64,000 nucleotides of DNA from NCBI RefSeq assembly GCF_005047655.1, contig NZ_SUKF01000009.1, forward strand, positions 124,001 through 188,000, written 5' to 3'. Under the pieces are notes generated by a model that had not been told where the DNA came from, did no database searches, and saw only the letters and a program-made list of their open reading frames with translations. Positions 26,645 to 35,400 of this stretch are shown here, piece by piece. The stretch's first letter is position 1. Each line of letters opens with the position of its first letter. Origin of the DNA: Sinimarinibacterium arenosum. GTDB lineage: Bacteria > Pseudomonadota > Gammaproteobacteria > Nevskiales > Nevskiaceae. Both the position numbers and the translations under genes were made by a program.

Positions 26645-27688
26645 ATGCTCAATGAAATGAACTTCTGGTTGGCGAAGCGCACGTTCGGCTTGCGCCAGCG
26701 CCTAGCCTTCTATCGTCTGCTGTTGGCGTTTCTCGAGGATAACAACACGGTCCTTGATGCGGTCAACGAGTCGGCCGAGTTTTACGGCACGCGGGCACTT
26801 GGTTTTATGTTCCGGCACTGGCTTCGTCAGCTTCGCAACGGCGCCAAACTCGCCGAGGTTGTCGACGGGTGGATCAAACCCGCAGAAATTGCGTTTATCC
26901 AGGCGGGTGAAGAGCGCGCGAACCTCGCCGAGCCGCTGGGTAATCTCGTGTTGCTGCTCGAAAAGCAGGATGAGGCCTCGCGCAAGCTGGTCGAGACCCT
27001 CTCGACTCCCATCGGCTATCTGATCATGTTCCTGACTACCGTATTCGGGATCGCGTTGTATGTCGTGCCGGAATTTGCCGCGGCGATGCCAATGGAGAAC
27101 GCGCAGTGGATCAGCCGTTGGTTCTTCAGCGCGTGTGAGTGGTTGGCGCAATGGGGCGTTTGGATTGTCTTTTGGTTCATCGTTGCCGCGGTCGTCTCCG
27201 TTTCGTCGTTGGCCTACCTGACCGGCCCCGTCCGGAAGGCTTTGGATGGCTTGCCGCCCTACAGCATCTTCCGTCGGATCCAGAGCAGCTATTTCCTGAT
27301 TTCCCTCAGCTCCTTGTTTCGGTCAGGGGTCGGCATTCAAGAGGCGGTCATCGCGACGGCGGAGTTTGCGTCACCGTGGATGAAGTCACATCTGCGTGTC
27401 GTCTCCCGCAAGGTCCGCGAGGGCATGAACGAGGGTGATGCGCTCCAGACCGGGATGATGCCCAAGGATATGGCCGGGGAGGTACAACGCTACGCACGTC
27501 TATCTGGCTTCGAGCGGGCGTGTTTCCGTATCGGCAACAGCAACATGACGCTTCAGCTTGATCGCCTGGCGAGGTGGGCGACGTTTGCCAAGTATTTCGC
27601 GATGTTTGGCATGGCCGCACTGATCGGCACTTTTCTTTTCGCAATCATGGGTGTCGTTGCGCCCCTGTTGCAGAACAAGCCGTACTGA
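26645..27688 (+). CDS. pilR: PilR-like inner-membrane platform protein
   Basis: 347 residues of the GspF/PilC (T2SF) family. Two cytoplasmic T2SF-type helical repeats (about 20-125 and 215-300) alternate with membrane helices near 132-150, 170-195 and the C-terminal 320-342. AEIAFIQAGEERANLAEPLG is the typical first-repeat motif. It forms the membrane core that interacts with the PilQ ATPase. It lies 8 bp after pilQ and 9 bp before the first prepilin. Confidence 0.92.
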   Translation: MLNEMNFWLAKRTFGLRQRLAFYRLLLAFLEDNNTVLDAVNESAEFYGTRALGFMFRHWLRQLRNGAKLAEVVDGWIKPAEIAFIQAGEERANLAEPLGNLVLLLEKQDEASRKLVETLSTPIGYLIMFLTTVFGIALYVVPEFAAAMPMENAQWISRWFFSACEWLAQWGVWIVFWFIVAAVVSVSSLAYLTGPVRKALDGLPPYSIFRRIQSSYFLISLSSLFRSGVGIQEAVIATAEFASPWMKSHLRVVSRKVREGMNEGDALQTGMMPKDMAGEVQRYARLSGFERACFRIGNSNMTLQLDRLARWATFAKYFAMFGMAALIGTFLFAIMGVVAPLLQNKPY

Positions 27689-27697
27689 GGGCACACG

Positions 27698-28225
27698 ATG
27701 AAGCGCAATCGGCAAGCGGGTTTTGGCCTGGTGGACATGGCGCTGTCCATTGGATTGGTCGCGATCGCCATGATGATGATCTTCGCCCTCTATCGCCTGG
27801 GTCGTGCGGACTCCCAGTCATTCGCTGCGGCGGAGGAGGTGATCGATCTGCAGCGCCGGGTGCAGGACTACTACGTCGAGCACAACGGTTACAACGACCC
27901 CTCGTTGTCCGACGCGCTCCTGTTGGCTCGCAACCTGGTTCCCGATCAAATGGTGCGAGGGACGCCAGCAGGCGTGCGTACCCGCTGGTTTTCCGCGGTC
28001 GCCGCGGCCCCCATCGACGCCACCACCTTCCGGCTGACCACGAGTGTCCCCAAGGATCGGTGCTACGACTTCGTCACGCGCCTATCCCCACACTTTCGGG
28101 CGATCCGGCTGGATTCCGGGGCAGGGTGGACGGACGCGGCGCTCGACGGGGCGCCCCTCAACAGCGTCATTGCGGCGCAGTGCTCGTCCCGTGCGTCGGT
28201 CGACGTCCAGCTGGATTCCGCCTGA
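27698..28225 (+). CDS. Type IVb prepilin-like protein (paralogue of the next pilin)
   Basis: 175 residues. A very short 8-residue leader ends in QAG, then FGLVDMALSIGLVAIAMMMI forms the pilin N-terminal helix. Position +5 of the mature protein is Asp rather than the usual Glu. The C-terminal part keeps two Cys (VPKDRCYDF and AAQCSSRASVDV), matching the next pilin (VPKESCVDL and GENCDSRAASDI). Followed by a palindrome and a terminator. Probably a minor pilin or a second major pilin. Confidence 0.82.
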   Translation: MKRNRQAGFGLVDMALSIGLVAIAMMMIFALYRLGRADSQSFAAAEEVIDLQRRVQDYYVEHNGYNDPSLSDALLLARNLVPDQMVRGTPAGVRTRWFSAVAAAPIDATTFRLTTSVPKDRCYDFVTRLSPHFRAIRLDSGAGWTDAALDGAPLNSVIAAQCSSRASVDVQLDSA

Positions 28226-28232
28226 CCCAGTG

Positions 28233-28246
28233 ATGCGTATACGCAA
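28233..28246. promoter_or_regulatory. ATGCGTATACGCAA palindrome, copy 3 (one mismatch)
   Basis: Holds the 12-bp perfect core TGCGTATACGCA. It sits between the two pilin genes, directly before the terminator at 28249. Confidence 0.5.
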
Positions 28247-28248
28247 CG

Positions 28249-28275
28249 GGGGCCGCAATCGCGGCCCCTTTTTTT
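28249..28275 (+). terminator. Terminator between the two pilin genes
   Basis: GGGGCCGC (28249-28256) pairs with GCGGCCCC (28261-28268) around a 4-nt loop, followed by seven T. It should attenuate read-through from the assembly genes into the second pilin. Confidence 0.88.
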
Positions 28276-28311
28276 GTTCCTCGGCAGTTCTGCCGGAAAT
28301 GGGCAACGCGT

Positions 28312-28323
28312 GCGTCTAAGGGG
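28312..28323 (+). promoter_or_regulatory. GCGTCTAAGGGG element before pilS
   Basis: A variant of the GCGTCTATAGGGG element, 52 bp before the pilS ATG and after a terminator. This suggests pilS has its own promoter. Confidence 0.45.
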
Positions 28324-28375
28324 ATACGCAGCGCAGGTGCGCGCGCGCGTTCCCTCATTTACCAGGAGTATTCGT

Positions 28376-29047
28376 ATGCAGAGTTCCACCCCCAACGCGA
28401 TCCGCATCAGCGGCAAGCGACTGAAGCAAGGCGGCTTCGGCGTTGTTGACGCCGCGCTCGCAATCGGCATTTTCGCCATCTTTCTGATCATCATCGTCGG
28501 CGTCTACCGGCTGGGTATCCCCGCGATGCGCGTCAACGGCGCGTCCAGTGCCGCTACCACGCTGCAAGGCAAGATCCAGAAGTCGTACGAAATGAGCCGC
28601 ACCGGCTACACCGGCATCGACGAGCTGGTTGTTCGTCGCGCCAACCTGGTGCCGACCAATTTCGTGATTGGCGATTGCGCGACGGCGGGTCCGTCCTGCC
28701 TGCGTTCGAACTTCCGCGCTGGTGTTTCGGTGCGTTCCATTTCGATCGAGGGTGAGGCCGGCGCTGGCTTCTTCATCACGTTCCACCAGGTGCCGAAAGA
28801 ATCCTGCGTCGATCTGATCACCACCCTGGAGGCCAACTTCCTGGCGGTCAACATCGCAGCGGGTAGCAACACCACGCCGACGATCTCGTCGCTGACCGGT
28901 TCGGACGCAGTCACCACGGGTTCGGCTGCGGGCCTGCTCAAGAATGCACTGAGCACCACGGCAGCCGATCAGGTCATCAACGTCAACGACGTGGGTGAGA
29001 ACTGCGACTCCCGCGCTGCGAGCGACATTTCGTTCCTCAGCCGCTAA
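28376..29047 (+). CDS. pilS: PilS-like major type IVb prepilin
   Basis: 223 residues from the ATG at 28376 (CAGGAG upstream). An 20-residue basic leader ends in QGG, then FGVVDAALAIGIFAIFLIII forms the pilin helix; the mature +5 residue is Asp. Two Cys near the C-terminal half (KESCVDL, GENCDSR) probably form the pilin disulfide; a CATAGPSC pair lies in the middle. Own promoter and terminator context, and position before pilV, favour this copy as the major pilin. No prepilin peptidase gene is visible in the window. Confidence 0.85.
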   Translation: MQSSTPNAIRISGKRLKQGGFGVVDAALAIGIFAIFLIIIVGVYRLGIPAMRVNGASSAATTLQGKIQKSYEMSRTGYTGIDELVVRRANLVPTNFVIGDCATAGPSCLRSNFRAGVSVRSISIEGEAGAGFFITFHQVPKESCVDLITTLEANFLAVNIAAGSNTTPTISSLTGSDAVTTGSAAGLLKNALSTTAADQVINVNDVGENCDSRAASDISFLSR

Positions 29048-29068
29048 ATCATCGCCGGAGAAAGTGGC

Positions 29069-30256
29069 ATGGCAGCAGCCCGTATTGGATTGACCTCACG
29101 CAAACGGCAGCACGGCTTGTTCTCACTGGTCGGGATCATGTTCGCGTTGGTAATCCTCGGGCTGCTGCTGCCCACGATCAACGGATGGTTGACTGAAAGC
29201 CGGCTGCGCACCAAGGCAGATGCCTCTGGTGCGCTGCTGGCCCAGTACACAGGCGCGCTGCGCGCGTTCCTGAGTGATCGCGGTGACACCGCAATCGTCG
29301 ACGCAGGCTGCACGGTGGGCACGCTGTGCGCGATGACAGGGACCGACTGGCTGAAGAACAGCGCGGACTGCGCCGTCGCCACAGGGACGCTGACTCAGTC
29401 CTATCTGCCCTGCAATTTTCCAAACGTCATTTACGGCCGCGCGCTCACGACCCATCTGTTCGTGAACGCCGGAAACAACCACGCCGTCGTTCGCATGGAC
29501 GGATGGGTGGATCGTCAACAAGCGCCGCGCCCGGACCTGAGCACCCGCGCTGCGGTCAATGCCAACGCCAGCACCGCCGGAATGGGCGTGCAGACGGTTT
29601 CGGGCGGTGGCCCCGACTACGCCGCGCTGAATCCATTGGCGGGCGCCTTCTATTCCTACTACGTGTACGAAACGGGGGACGCCTGGAACTACGACGCCGG
29701 TACCGAGGCCCCAGCGCCTACCGATAACCAGATTGTTGCCGAATCCAATAGCGCCCCGTCACTTGATGCCTGGCTGCGCACGGACGGCTCAAATCACATG
29801 AATGCCGATCTCGACATGGACGGCCATGACATCATCAATGTGAACAACATCGACGCCAACTCGGCGTCGTTCGCTGGCGACGTCACCGCCAACGACTTCA
29901 TCGTCAACGCCTTGGGTGGGCAGCGGGTCAGCTCGTTCTGGAGCAACTCGATCGTCGTCACCGCGGCAGGCGTTGATGTCGCGCAACCCACGTGCCCCGC
30001 AGGCTCTGTTGCGGACGGCGATTTCGCAGTCCGGAAGATCGTGTACTACCCCGCAGGGAGTCCGGGCGTTCCCGGCAGCCAGATCGGTGATATCTCGGCG
30101 CAGGCGGAATATCTGATGGTTCCGGGTCCCGGCCTCTGGCGCCCGATGGTTGAAATCACCAGCACCAATGCGCCGGATCCAACGGTTCCCGTTCTCCTGA
30201 ATCCGACCAACTCGGACGTTGTTGGCGTGATTCTCACTCGCTGTCTGCCGACCTGA
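29069..30256 (+). CDS. pilV: PilV-like minor pilin / tip adhesin
   Basis: 395 residues from the ATG at 29069 (CGGAGAAAG upstream). The leader ends at QHG, followed by LFSLVGIMFALVILGLLLPT, the pilin-type helix; +5 is Val. The middle has DGSNHMNADLDMDGHDIINV, a motif shared by PilV proteins and phage tail-fibre-like adhesins, and the C-terminal part is beta-rich. In R64 the PilV C-terminus selects the recipient cell and is shuffled by a recombinase; no shufflon repeats or rci are seen here. Confidence 0.85.
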   Translation: MAAARIGLTSRKRQHGLFSLVGIMFALVILGLLLPTINGWLTESRLRTKADASGALLAQYTGALRAFLSDRGDTAIVDAGCTVGTLCAMTGTDWLKNSADCAVATGTLTQSYLPCNFPNVIYGRALTTHLFVNAGNNHAVVRMDGWVDRQQAPRPDLSTRAAVNANASTAGMGVQTVSGGGPDYAALNPLAGAFYSYYVYETGDAWNYDAGTEAPAPTDNQIVAESNSAPSLDAWLRTDGSNHMNADLDMDGHDIINVNNIDANSASFAGDVTANDFIVNALGGQRVSSFWSNSIVVTAAGVDVAQPTCPAGSVADGDFAVRKIVYYPAGSPGVPGSQIGDISAQAEYLMVPGPGLWRPMVEITSTNAPDPTVPVLLNPTNSDVVGVILTRCLPT

Positions 30257-30339
30257 CGACAGTTTGCTCGGTTTTGGTAGGGGCGTCGGTCTATCAGCTG
30301 ATGCCCGATAAACGTTGACTGAAAACAGGACGTGCCGTC

Positions 30340-32841
30340 ATGAACAAAAAAGCACTCAAGGATCTGGTGCCCGTTGTGCCGTTGGCCTCGGTCGGACTGC
30401 TGCTTGCGGCCCTCTCCGTGCCCGTAGGTGCGCAAACGATGGGCACCAGCCCGCCGGCGAACCCGACTCCGACTCCGTCGTCCAGCGTCATTTTTGACCG
30501 CGCGACGTGCGTCACGTCAGGCGGCGGAGCAAGCAATGCCGCCGGGTATCGCGACTGTGCAACGATGCAGATCGGCGCGGGGTCGACGCGTCATTTGCCC
30601 GGCACCCCGATGGAGTGCCCACCTGACGAGGTGCTCGTCGGCGTCGCGGTAGAAGATAATGAGACCCGGTTGCTGTGCTCTCCGGTCACTGCGCCAACAC
30701 CGGCGCCGGGAGGCGATTGCCGGGCGTCGCCAGTGTTCTGGGTCCAAGGCGGTAGCAGCTGCACTGCCAATGCCCCGAATACCGTTGATGGGGGTTCCAC
30801 CACGGTATCGGATACGTCTGCTCCGACCACGGGCAATGCTGTGTTCGTGTGTTCGGCCGGCGCCTTCCTCTATTCCAGTGGCGACTGCGTTACCGGGGCG
30901 CCGCCGCCGCCGCCGTCGTGTGCATCAGAGACTCTGACGTGGACTGTGGGCGGCGACTCTTGCGAGGCTGTCGCTCCGCTGACCGGTAGTGGCTCAGCGG
31001 TTACAGTGTCCGATAGCACAGCGCCTGCGACTGGTGCTGCGGACTTCACCTGCAACGCAGGGACCTGGAGCGCCGCGACCAACGCAACGTGTGCAACAGT
31101 GGTTCCGCCGCCGCCCGCCTGCGCGTCCGCAACACTTACGTGGACCGTGGGCCCGGAAACTTGCGAGGCGGTTGCGCCCGGCACCAGCAGCGGCTCCGGA
31201 GTCACCCTGACGGATAGCACGTCACCGGCGGTGGGTTCGGCCGACTTCTCGTGCGCGTCCGGAACCTGGAGCGCGCCGTCGAACGCCACTTGCGCCACCC
31301 CAGTGCCGCCAGGCAACTGCGGCGTGGAGGCGGTCACCTGGGCGACCGGTAGCAGCATCTGCGAGGCGGTGACCACGGTTACCCCGTACTCGGCCACGCT
31401 TTCGGTGGCGGACAGCACCTTGCCCGACACCGGCACCGCGGATTTCCGCTGCGACGGTGGCACGTGGAACTTCCGCACAGGTTCGTGCGCCACGCAGACC
31501 ACATGCCCTGCGGGTAACGTGACGTGGACGGTGGGCGGCAACACCTGCAACGGCGCGATTGGCCTCGCCAGTTCGGGTACTCAGACGGTCGTCAATGACA
31601 CGGTTGAGCCCACGACGGGAAGTGCAAACTTCCGCTGCGCCAACACGGGCGTGTGGGGGGTCTTTGGGCAAACGCCTGCGACCTGCGATTCGTCAGTGCC
31701 GACCCCGACCCCGACCCCGACGCCGCCACCGGGCGCGTCATGTGCCGGCCAGGCGTTTAGCTGGACCGTTGGCGGAGATACCTGCGATGCAACGGCGCCG
31801 ACACGCGCCGATGGCACTTCTGCCAGCTTGGCGGATCGCACGGCGCCCACGTACGGGAACGCCACCGCAACCTGCAGCAACGGCACCTGGCTGCCACTTA
31901 CCAACACCAGCTGTGCAACAGCGCCGCCGCCGGCAGCGCCGTGCGCGTCGGCCGCAGGATCGTGGACGGTGTCCGGTAACACCTGTACCGGAACCATCCC
32001 GGCAGCAAACGATGGGGATCCGAGCACCGCGACGGATTCCACGCCTCCAACCACTGGCACCGGACTGTTCCGCTGCAACGGCGGTGTTTGGGATGGTCCT
32101 TATGCCAGCGGCTCGACTTGCACGGTATCTGGCGGCGGTGGCGGTGGCGGGATTTCGTGCCCGGCCTCGGTGCTCTCGTGGACAGTAGGCGGCAGCAACT
32201 GCTCTACCTCGACCTCGTCAGCGACGGATGGAACTGCGCGCAGGGTTACCGACAGCACCGCGCCGGATACTGGCGCCGCGACATTCACTTGCAACAATGG
32301 CAGCTGGAGTGCGCCAGCGAACGCAACGTGCGGTGCGTCCTCGTGCCCCGGGACGACGCTCAGTTGGACTGTGGGTGGCAACACTTGCTCGGCGTCGGTG
32401 GGCAGCACCTCGTCCGGTGGCTCGCGAACGGTTAGCGACAACACCGCGCCGACCACGGGCAGTGCGACGTTTGACTGCGTCGGGAACACCTGGGGCTCCG
32501 CCACGTCCGCATCGTGCAACGTGACGGTCGTGACCTGCCCCGCGACAACGTTGAGCTGGCCCAAGACCAGTGGCACTGGGACCGGGACATGTGCGGCAGC
32601 GGTGGGCGAGAGCAATTCTGGCACCCTTGCGCGGTTGACTACGCATGTAAACAACACGACCACTAGCTTTGATGGCACGGCGTCCTTTACCTGCAACTCG
32701 TCAGGCGGATGGGTGGGGCCGGCTTCCGGCTATGAATGCCTCATCAATAAGTGCTCTTGCCCGAGACCCGACGGAAGCAGTGCCTGGAGATGCACGGGAA
32801 GTGGATGGAGCGACGGCACAACATACGTTAGTTGCCCATAG
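30340..32841 (+). CDS. Secreted protein with ten Cys-rich WTVGG repeats
   Basis: 833 residues. The signal peptide (VVPLASVGLLLAALSVPVGA) is followed by about 110 residues, then ten tandem modules of about 60-75 residues. Each carries the pattern C-x-(4-5)-WTVGG-x-x-C, TAPTTGSA-x-F-x-C, G-x-W and a fourth Cys near ATC. Modules are joined by Pro- or Gly-rich linkers (PPPPPS, PTPTPTPTPPP, GGGGGGGI). The even Cys count suggests two disulfides per module. Placed directly after pilV and ending at a terminator, it may be a pilus-tip or surface adhesin; the module family is not recognised. Confidence 0.82.
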   Translation: MNKKALKDLVPVVPLASVGLLLAALSVPVGAQTMGTSPPANPTPTPSSSVIFDRATCVTSGGGASNAAGYRDCATMQIGAGSTRHLPGTPMECPPDEVLVGVAVEDNETRLLCSPVTAPTPAPGGDCRASPVFWVQGGSSCTANAPNTVDGGSTTVSDTSAPTTGNAVFVCSAGAFLYSSGDCVTGAPPPPPSCASETLTWTVGGDSCEAVAPLTGSGSAVTVSDSTAPATGAADFTCNAGTWSAATNATCATVVPPPPACASATLTWTVGPETCEAVAPGTSSGSGVTLTDSTSPAVGSADFSCASGTWSAPSNATCATPVPPGNCGVEAVTWATGSSICEAVTTVTPYSATLSVADSTLPDTGTADFRCDGGTWNFRTGSCATQTTCPAGNVTWTVGGNTCNGAIGLASSGTQTVVNDTVEPTTGSANFRCANTGVWGVFGQTPATCDSSVPTPTPTPTPPPGASCAGQAFSWTVGGDTCDATAPTRADGTSASLADRTAPTYGNATATCSNGTWLPLTNTSCATAPPPAAPCASAAGSWTVSGNTCTGTIPAANDGDPSTATDSTPPTTGTGLFRCNGGVWDGPYASGSTCTVSGGGGGGGISCPASVLSWTVGGSNCSTSTSSATDGTARRVTDSTAPDTGAATFTCNNGSWSAPANATCGASSCPGTTLSWTVGGNTCSASVGSTSSGGSRTVSDNTAPTTGSATFDCVGNTWGSATSASCNVTVVTCPATTLSWPKTSGTGTGTCAAAVGESNSGTLARLTTHVNNTTTSFDGTASFTCNSSGGWVGPASGYECLINKCSCPRPDGSSAWRCTGSGWSDGTTYVSCP

Positions 32842-32855
32842 TCGCACGTAGCACG

Positions 32856-32885
32856 GGCCCCGGGATTCCCGGGGCCTTTTTTTTT
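32856..32885 (+). terminator. Rho-independent terminator after the repeat protein
   Basis: GGCCCCGGG (32856-32864) and CCCGGGGCC (32868-32876) form a 9-bp stem with a 3-nt loop, followed by nine T. Confidence 0.92.
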
Positions 32886-32894
32886 CTGGGCGAA

Positions 32895-32913
32895 GTTAGT
32901 CACTTAATGTAAC
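32895..32913. promoter_or_regulatory. GTTAGTCA-type box, site B
   Basis: GTTAGTCACTTAATGTAAC, between a terminator and the metalloprotease-like gene. It matches sites at 2852, 54968 and 60247 over GTTAGTCACTT. Confidence 0.45.
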
Positions 32914-32950
32914 GTCGGTCAAAGGACAACAGTTCGATAGAGGGATCTAG

Positions 32951-34651
32951 ATGAAAAAGCTAACGGTGGGAGTGGTGGGAGCGGTGTTGGCGCTGGCGAG
33001 CCTCACGGCGATCGCCGAGGTGCGAGTTCTCAGCGATGAACAAACTGTTCGCAACGACGGAAAGGTCTCGGTGCAGTTCGATTCCGGCATTGAAAAGTTT
33101 CTCGTGACCGCGTCGCGCCATGGGGGGGCCACTCAAATTTACGGTCGCGACGCGAGTGGGCGCTTCGTTGTGTTGACCCACACAGGCACTGGCTGGTTCG
33201 GCACGGTGCAGGGCGTGCCAGTCCGAAACGGCATTGGCGCGCTAGCCGATGCCCCAGGCTTCACCGGCGACGTGATGCTTGCGGGGGCCGGTGGGGCTTC
33301 CAAAACGAGTGGCGTCCCGGAGGCGAAGGCCGCGGACCAGGTCTTGGACATTCTCTTTCTGTACACGCACCGAGCTGCGGAGACGTATGGGCTGGAGAGC
33401 CTCTATGCCTCCGGACCGACCTTTGAGGCGGAGATTCGCGCAGCGTTTCGGAACAGTGGGTTGAGCCCATACGTTCGCGTTGTTGGTTTCGCTGAGGCGG
33501 ACGTAACCGATCCAGTCAATGTTGGACTACGGGATTGGTACCCAACATTTATGCAGAACAAGGGTAACGCGGACGATTACCGCGCAGCTTTTGGCGCCGA
33601 CTTGGTCATTGTCCTTCGCGGCCCCGTCGACGCTACAGATAGCGTGGCTGGCGTCGCGAGCGTCTACTCCGGTGGAGCGCTGGAAATTGAACGGGAAAAT
33701 GCCTACACGGTCATCGACTCGCGAGCAATGCTCAATGACCCGATGGTGGCTGTCCATCAGATTGGGCACCTGCTTGGAGGTGGGCACGAGTCTCCAGAGC
33801 GTGGATGGCTGGACTACTCGAGTGCGCACTCGTGTTCGTACGCTGATGCTCTTGATGGCGGCGATTCCCTCAGTGGAGTGCAGTTGGGCACTGCGGTCTC
33901 GGCGGGCTCGCGCGCTGTTCCAATCTACAGTACGCCGGGCTTTACGGACATTAGCGGGACTCCGTGTGGCAATGCTGCGACGGGCGATAACACGCGCACG
34001 TTCCGCGACTCTCTGGCTGCTGTGACAAATTACAGTCCTCGGATGCCGGTAGGTTCCGTGTTCTATCTCGTTGTGGATCAGCCCGTCGTTGAGGAAGGCG
34101 CCGTGGCCTCGCTGCCAATCCGCGTCACGCGAGAGGACGGTTTAGACCAATCCGCTTCGGTTGAAGTCGCAACAGTACCCTTGGGGGGTCACGGCGCAGT
34201 GGCTGGCGTTGATTATGGGGCGCTGTTTCAGCGAGTTGAATTTGCGGCTGGTGAGTACACCAAAGCGCTGACTGTGCCGATTTATAACAATGCGTTCTAT
34301 GACGACGCTGGTTGGGAAAACTCGGACGGATCTGAACAGCCACGGCGCTTTGCGATCGTCTTGAGGTACCCGCTAAAAGGAACAGTCGAGCCGGCGTATG
34401 AGGAGAAGACAGTTTTCATCCTTGACGACGAAGACTCCACCGCGCCGACTCCGACGCCGAGCCCCACGCCCACGCCGGTACCGACTCCGACGCCGACGAC
34501 CACTCCGACGCCGGCGCCAACCAATGGTGGTGGTGGCGGTGATGGAAGCAGCGGAGGCGGTGCACTGGGTCTGCCGCTGCTGCTGCCGCTGCTCGGGCTG
34601 GTGGGTCTGCGTCGCCGGATCGGCGGGGTTCGCACTGGCGGTGCGGCGTGA
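32951..34651 (+). CDS. Exported metzincin-like protein with a Gln-substituted catalytic motif and GlyGly-CTERM
   Basis: 566 residues. Order: signal peptide (to about residue 22), N-terminal prodomain-like region, a reprolysin/M12-like domain with HQIGHLLGGGH near 269-279, a Calx-beta-like region (VEEGAVASLPIRVTREDG), a Pro-Thr linker, then Gly-rich segment, hydrophobic helix and RRR of a GlyGly-CTERM signal. In active metzincins the motif is HExxHxxGxxH; here the codon for the catalytic Glu is CAG (Gln, 33758-33760), so proteolysis should be lost while zinc binding is kept. A rhombosortase, not in this window, would process the C-terminus. Confidence 0.82.
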   Translation: MKKLTVGVVGAVLALASLTAIAEVRVLSDEQTVRNDGKVSVQFDSGIEKFLVTASRHGGATQIYGRDASGRFVVLTHTGTGWFGTVQGVPVRNGIGALADAPGFTGDVMLAGAGGASKTSGVPEAKAADQVLDILFLYTHRAAETYGLESLYASGPTFEAEIRAAFRNSGLSPYVRVVGFAEADVTDPVNVGLRDWYPTFMQNKGNADDYRAAFGADLVIVLRGPVDATDSVAGVASVYSGGALEIERENAYTVIDSRAMLNDPMVAVHQIGHLLGGGHESPERGWLDYSSAHSCSYADALDGGDSLSGVQLGTAVSAGSRAVPIYSTPGFTDISGTPCGNAATGDNTRTFRDSLAAVTNYSPRMPVGSVFYLVVDQPVVEEGAVASLPIRVTREDGLDQSASVEVATVPLGGHGAVAGVDYGALFQRVEFAAGEYTKALTVPIYNNAFYDDAGWENSDGSEQPRRFAIVLRYPLKGTVEPAYEEKTVFILDDEDSTAPTPTPSPTPTPVPTPTPTTTPTPAPTNGGGGGDGSSGGGALGLPLLLPLLGLVGLRRRIGGVRTGGAA

Positions 34652-35064
34652 GTCGGGTTTCGGGTTGGGTCAGCGCTGCTGCGGTAGCGCTGACCCTCTT
34701 CCTGGCGGGCTGCGATTCGGGCCCCACGAATGAAAAGGTCGTGCTCGATCTTGCGGACAGGTACTGTCGCAGCGCGGATCCGCTCTGCGAGTACCTTCAG
34801 CCTGAGTATGAGGTGGTCGGCCGTAAAACTCTCGCCGAAGACCGGAGATCGTTCCAGTTCCGCGCGACGTGGACGCGCACAGCAGTCCCACTGCCCATGA
34901 TGATGGCGGTGCGGGCACAGGTACACCTTCGCGCCAATGCGAACAACCCCTCAGGCGCTACCGAGACCATGCGGCTCTTGTTGTCCCCGTCCGGGACGCA
35001 GATCGCGGAAGAAGGCTCGGCCGAGTTTGTGAAACGCGGCGGTGACTGGATTCTGGCCGAGTAG
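34648..35064 (+). CDS. Putative lipoprotein
   Basis: 138 residues from a GTG at 34648 overlapping the previous stop (GTGA). The hydrophobic N-terminus ends in lipobox LAGC (Cys22), so it is probably a periplasmic-face or outer-membrane lipoprotein. The mature part has two Cys (RYCRSADPLCEYL) and a beta-rich C-terminal half. Coupling to the metzincin-like gene suggests a partner or inhibitor role; no family recognised. Confidence 0.75.
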   Translation: MSRVSGWVSAAAVALTLFLAGCDSGPTNEKVVLDLADRYCRSADPLCEYLQPEYEVVGRKTLAEDRRSFQFRATWTRTAVPLPMMMAVRAQVHLRANANNPSGATETMRLLLSPSGTQIAEEGSAEFVKRGGDWILAE

Positions 35065-35084
35065 ATGCCGACCACAGCGGCCGG

Positions 35085-35294
35085 GTGATGCGCAATGGGC
35101 GGATGCTGACTCCGCCCTGTTTCTTCCGCACAGGGCAGCAGAGCGGCGTCAATGCGCTGGTGGTGGAAGCCAAGAACGACGAAGCGAAGCGCTTCTACGA
35201 GCGTTTCGGCTTTATCGCCATCGGCGGGCGTCCGGCGACGCTCTATCTGCCGCTGGCAACGGGACTCCGTGCACTGCTGTCAGCGCAGGACTGA
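35085..35294 (+). pseudogene. 3' remnant of a TacT-like GNAT toxin gene
   Basis: The reading frame encodes GVNALVVEAKNDEAKRFYERFGF followed by GGRPATLYLPL, the C-terminal end of GNAT acetyltransferase toxins of the TacT/AtaT type (acetylate aminoacyl-tRNA). Only about 50 residues of homology remain, from near 35138. The N-terminal part with the acetyl-CoA pyrophosphate loop and the DUF1778 antitoxin are missing, so this is a dead fragment left by recombination. Confidence 0.65.
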
Positions 35295-35348
35295 ATAGGC
35301 GCCATCACTGGCGGCACGCTGCATATCCGACCTCCGCGGTCACCGCTT

Positions 35349-35359
35349 GCGTCTATGTG
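35349..35359 (+). promoter_or_regulatory. GCGTCTATGTG element
   Basis: A partial match to the GCGTCTATAGGGG element, 41 bp before the ATG at 35401. Confidence 0.35.
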
Positions 35360-35400
35360 TCGAAGGCCGGCGAGACCGGCAGACACTACGGAGCAGGCGG

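Noticed and set aside
29069-30256. A shufflon at the pilV 3' end
   Set aside because: No inverted repeat set and no recombinase gene follow pilV.
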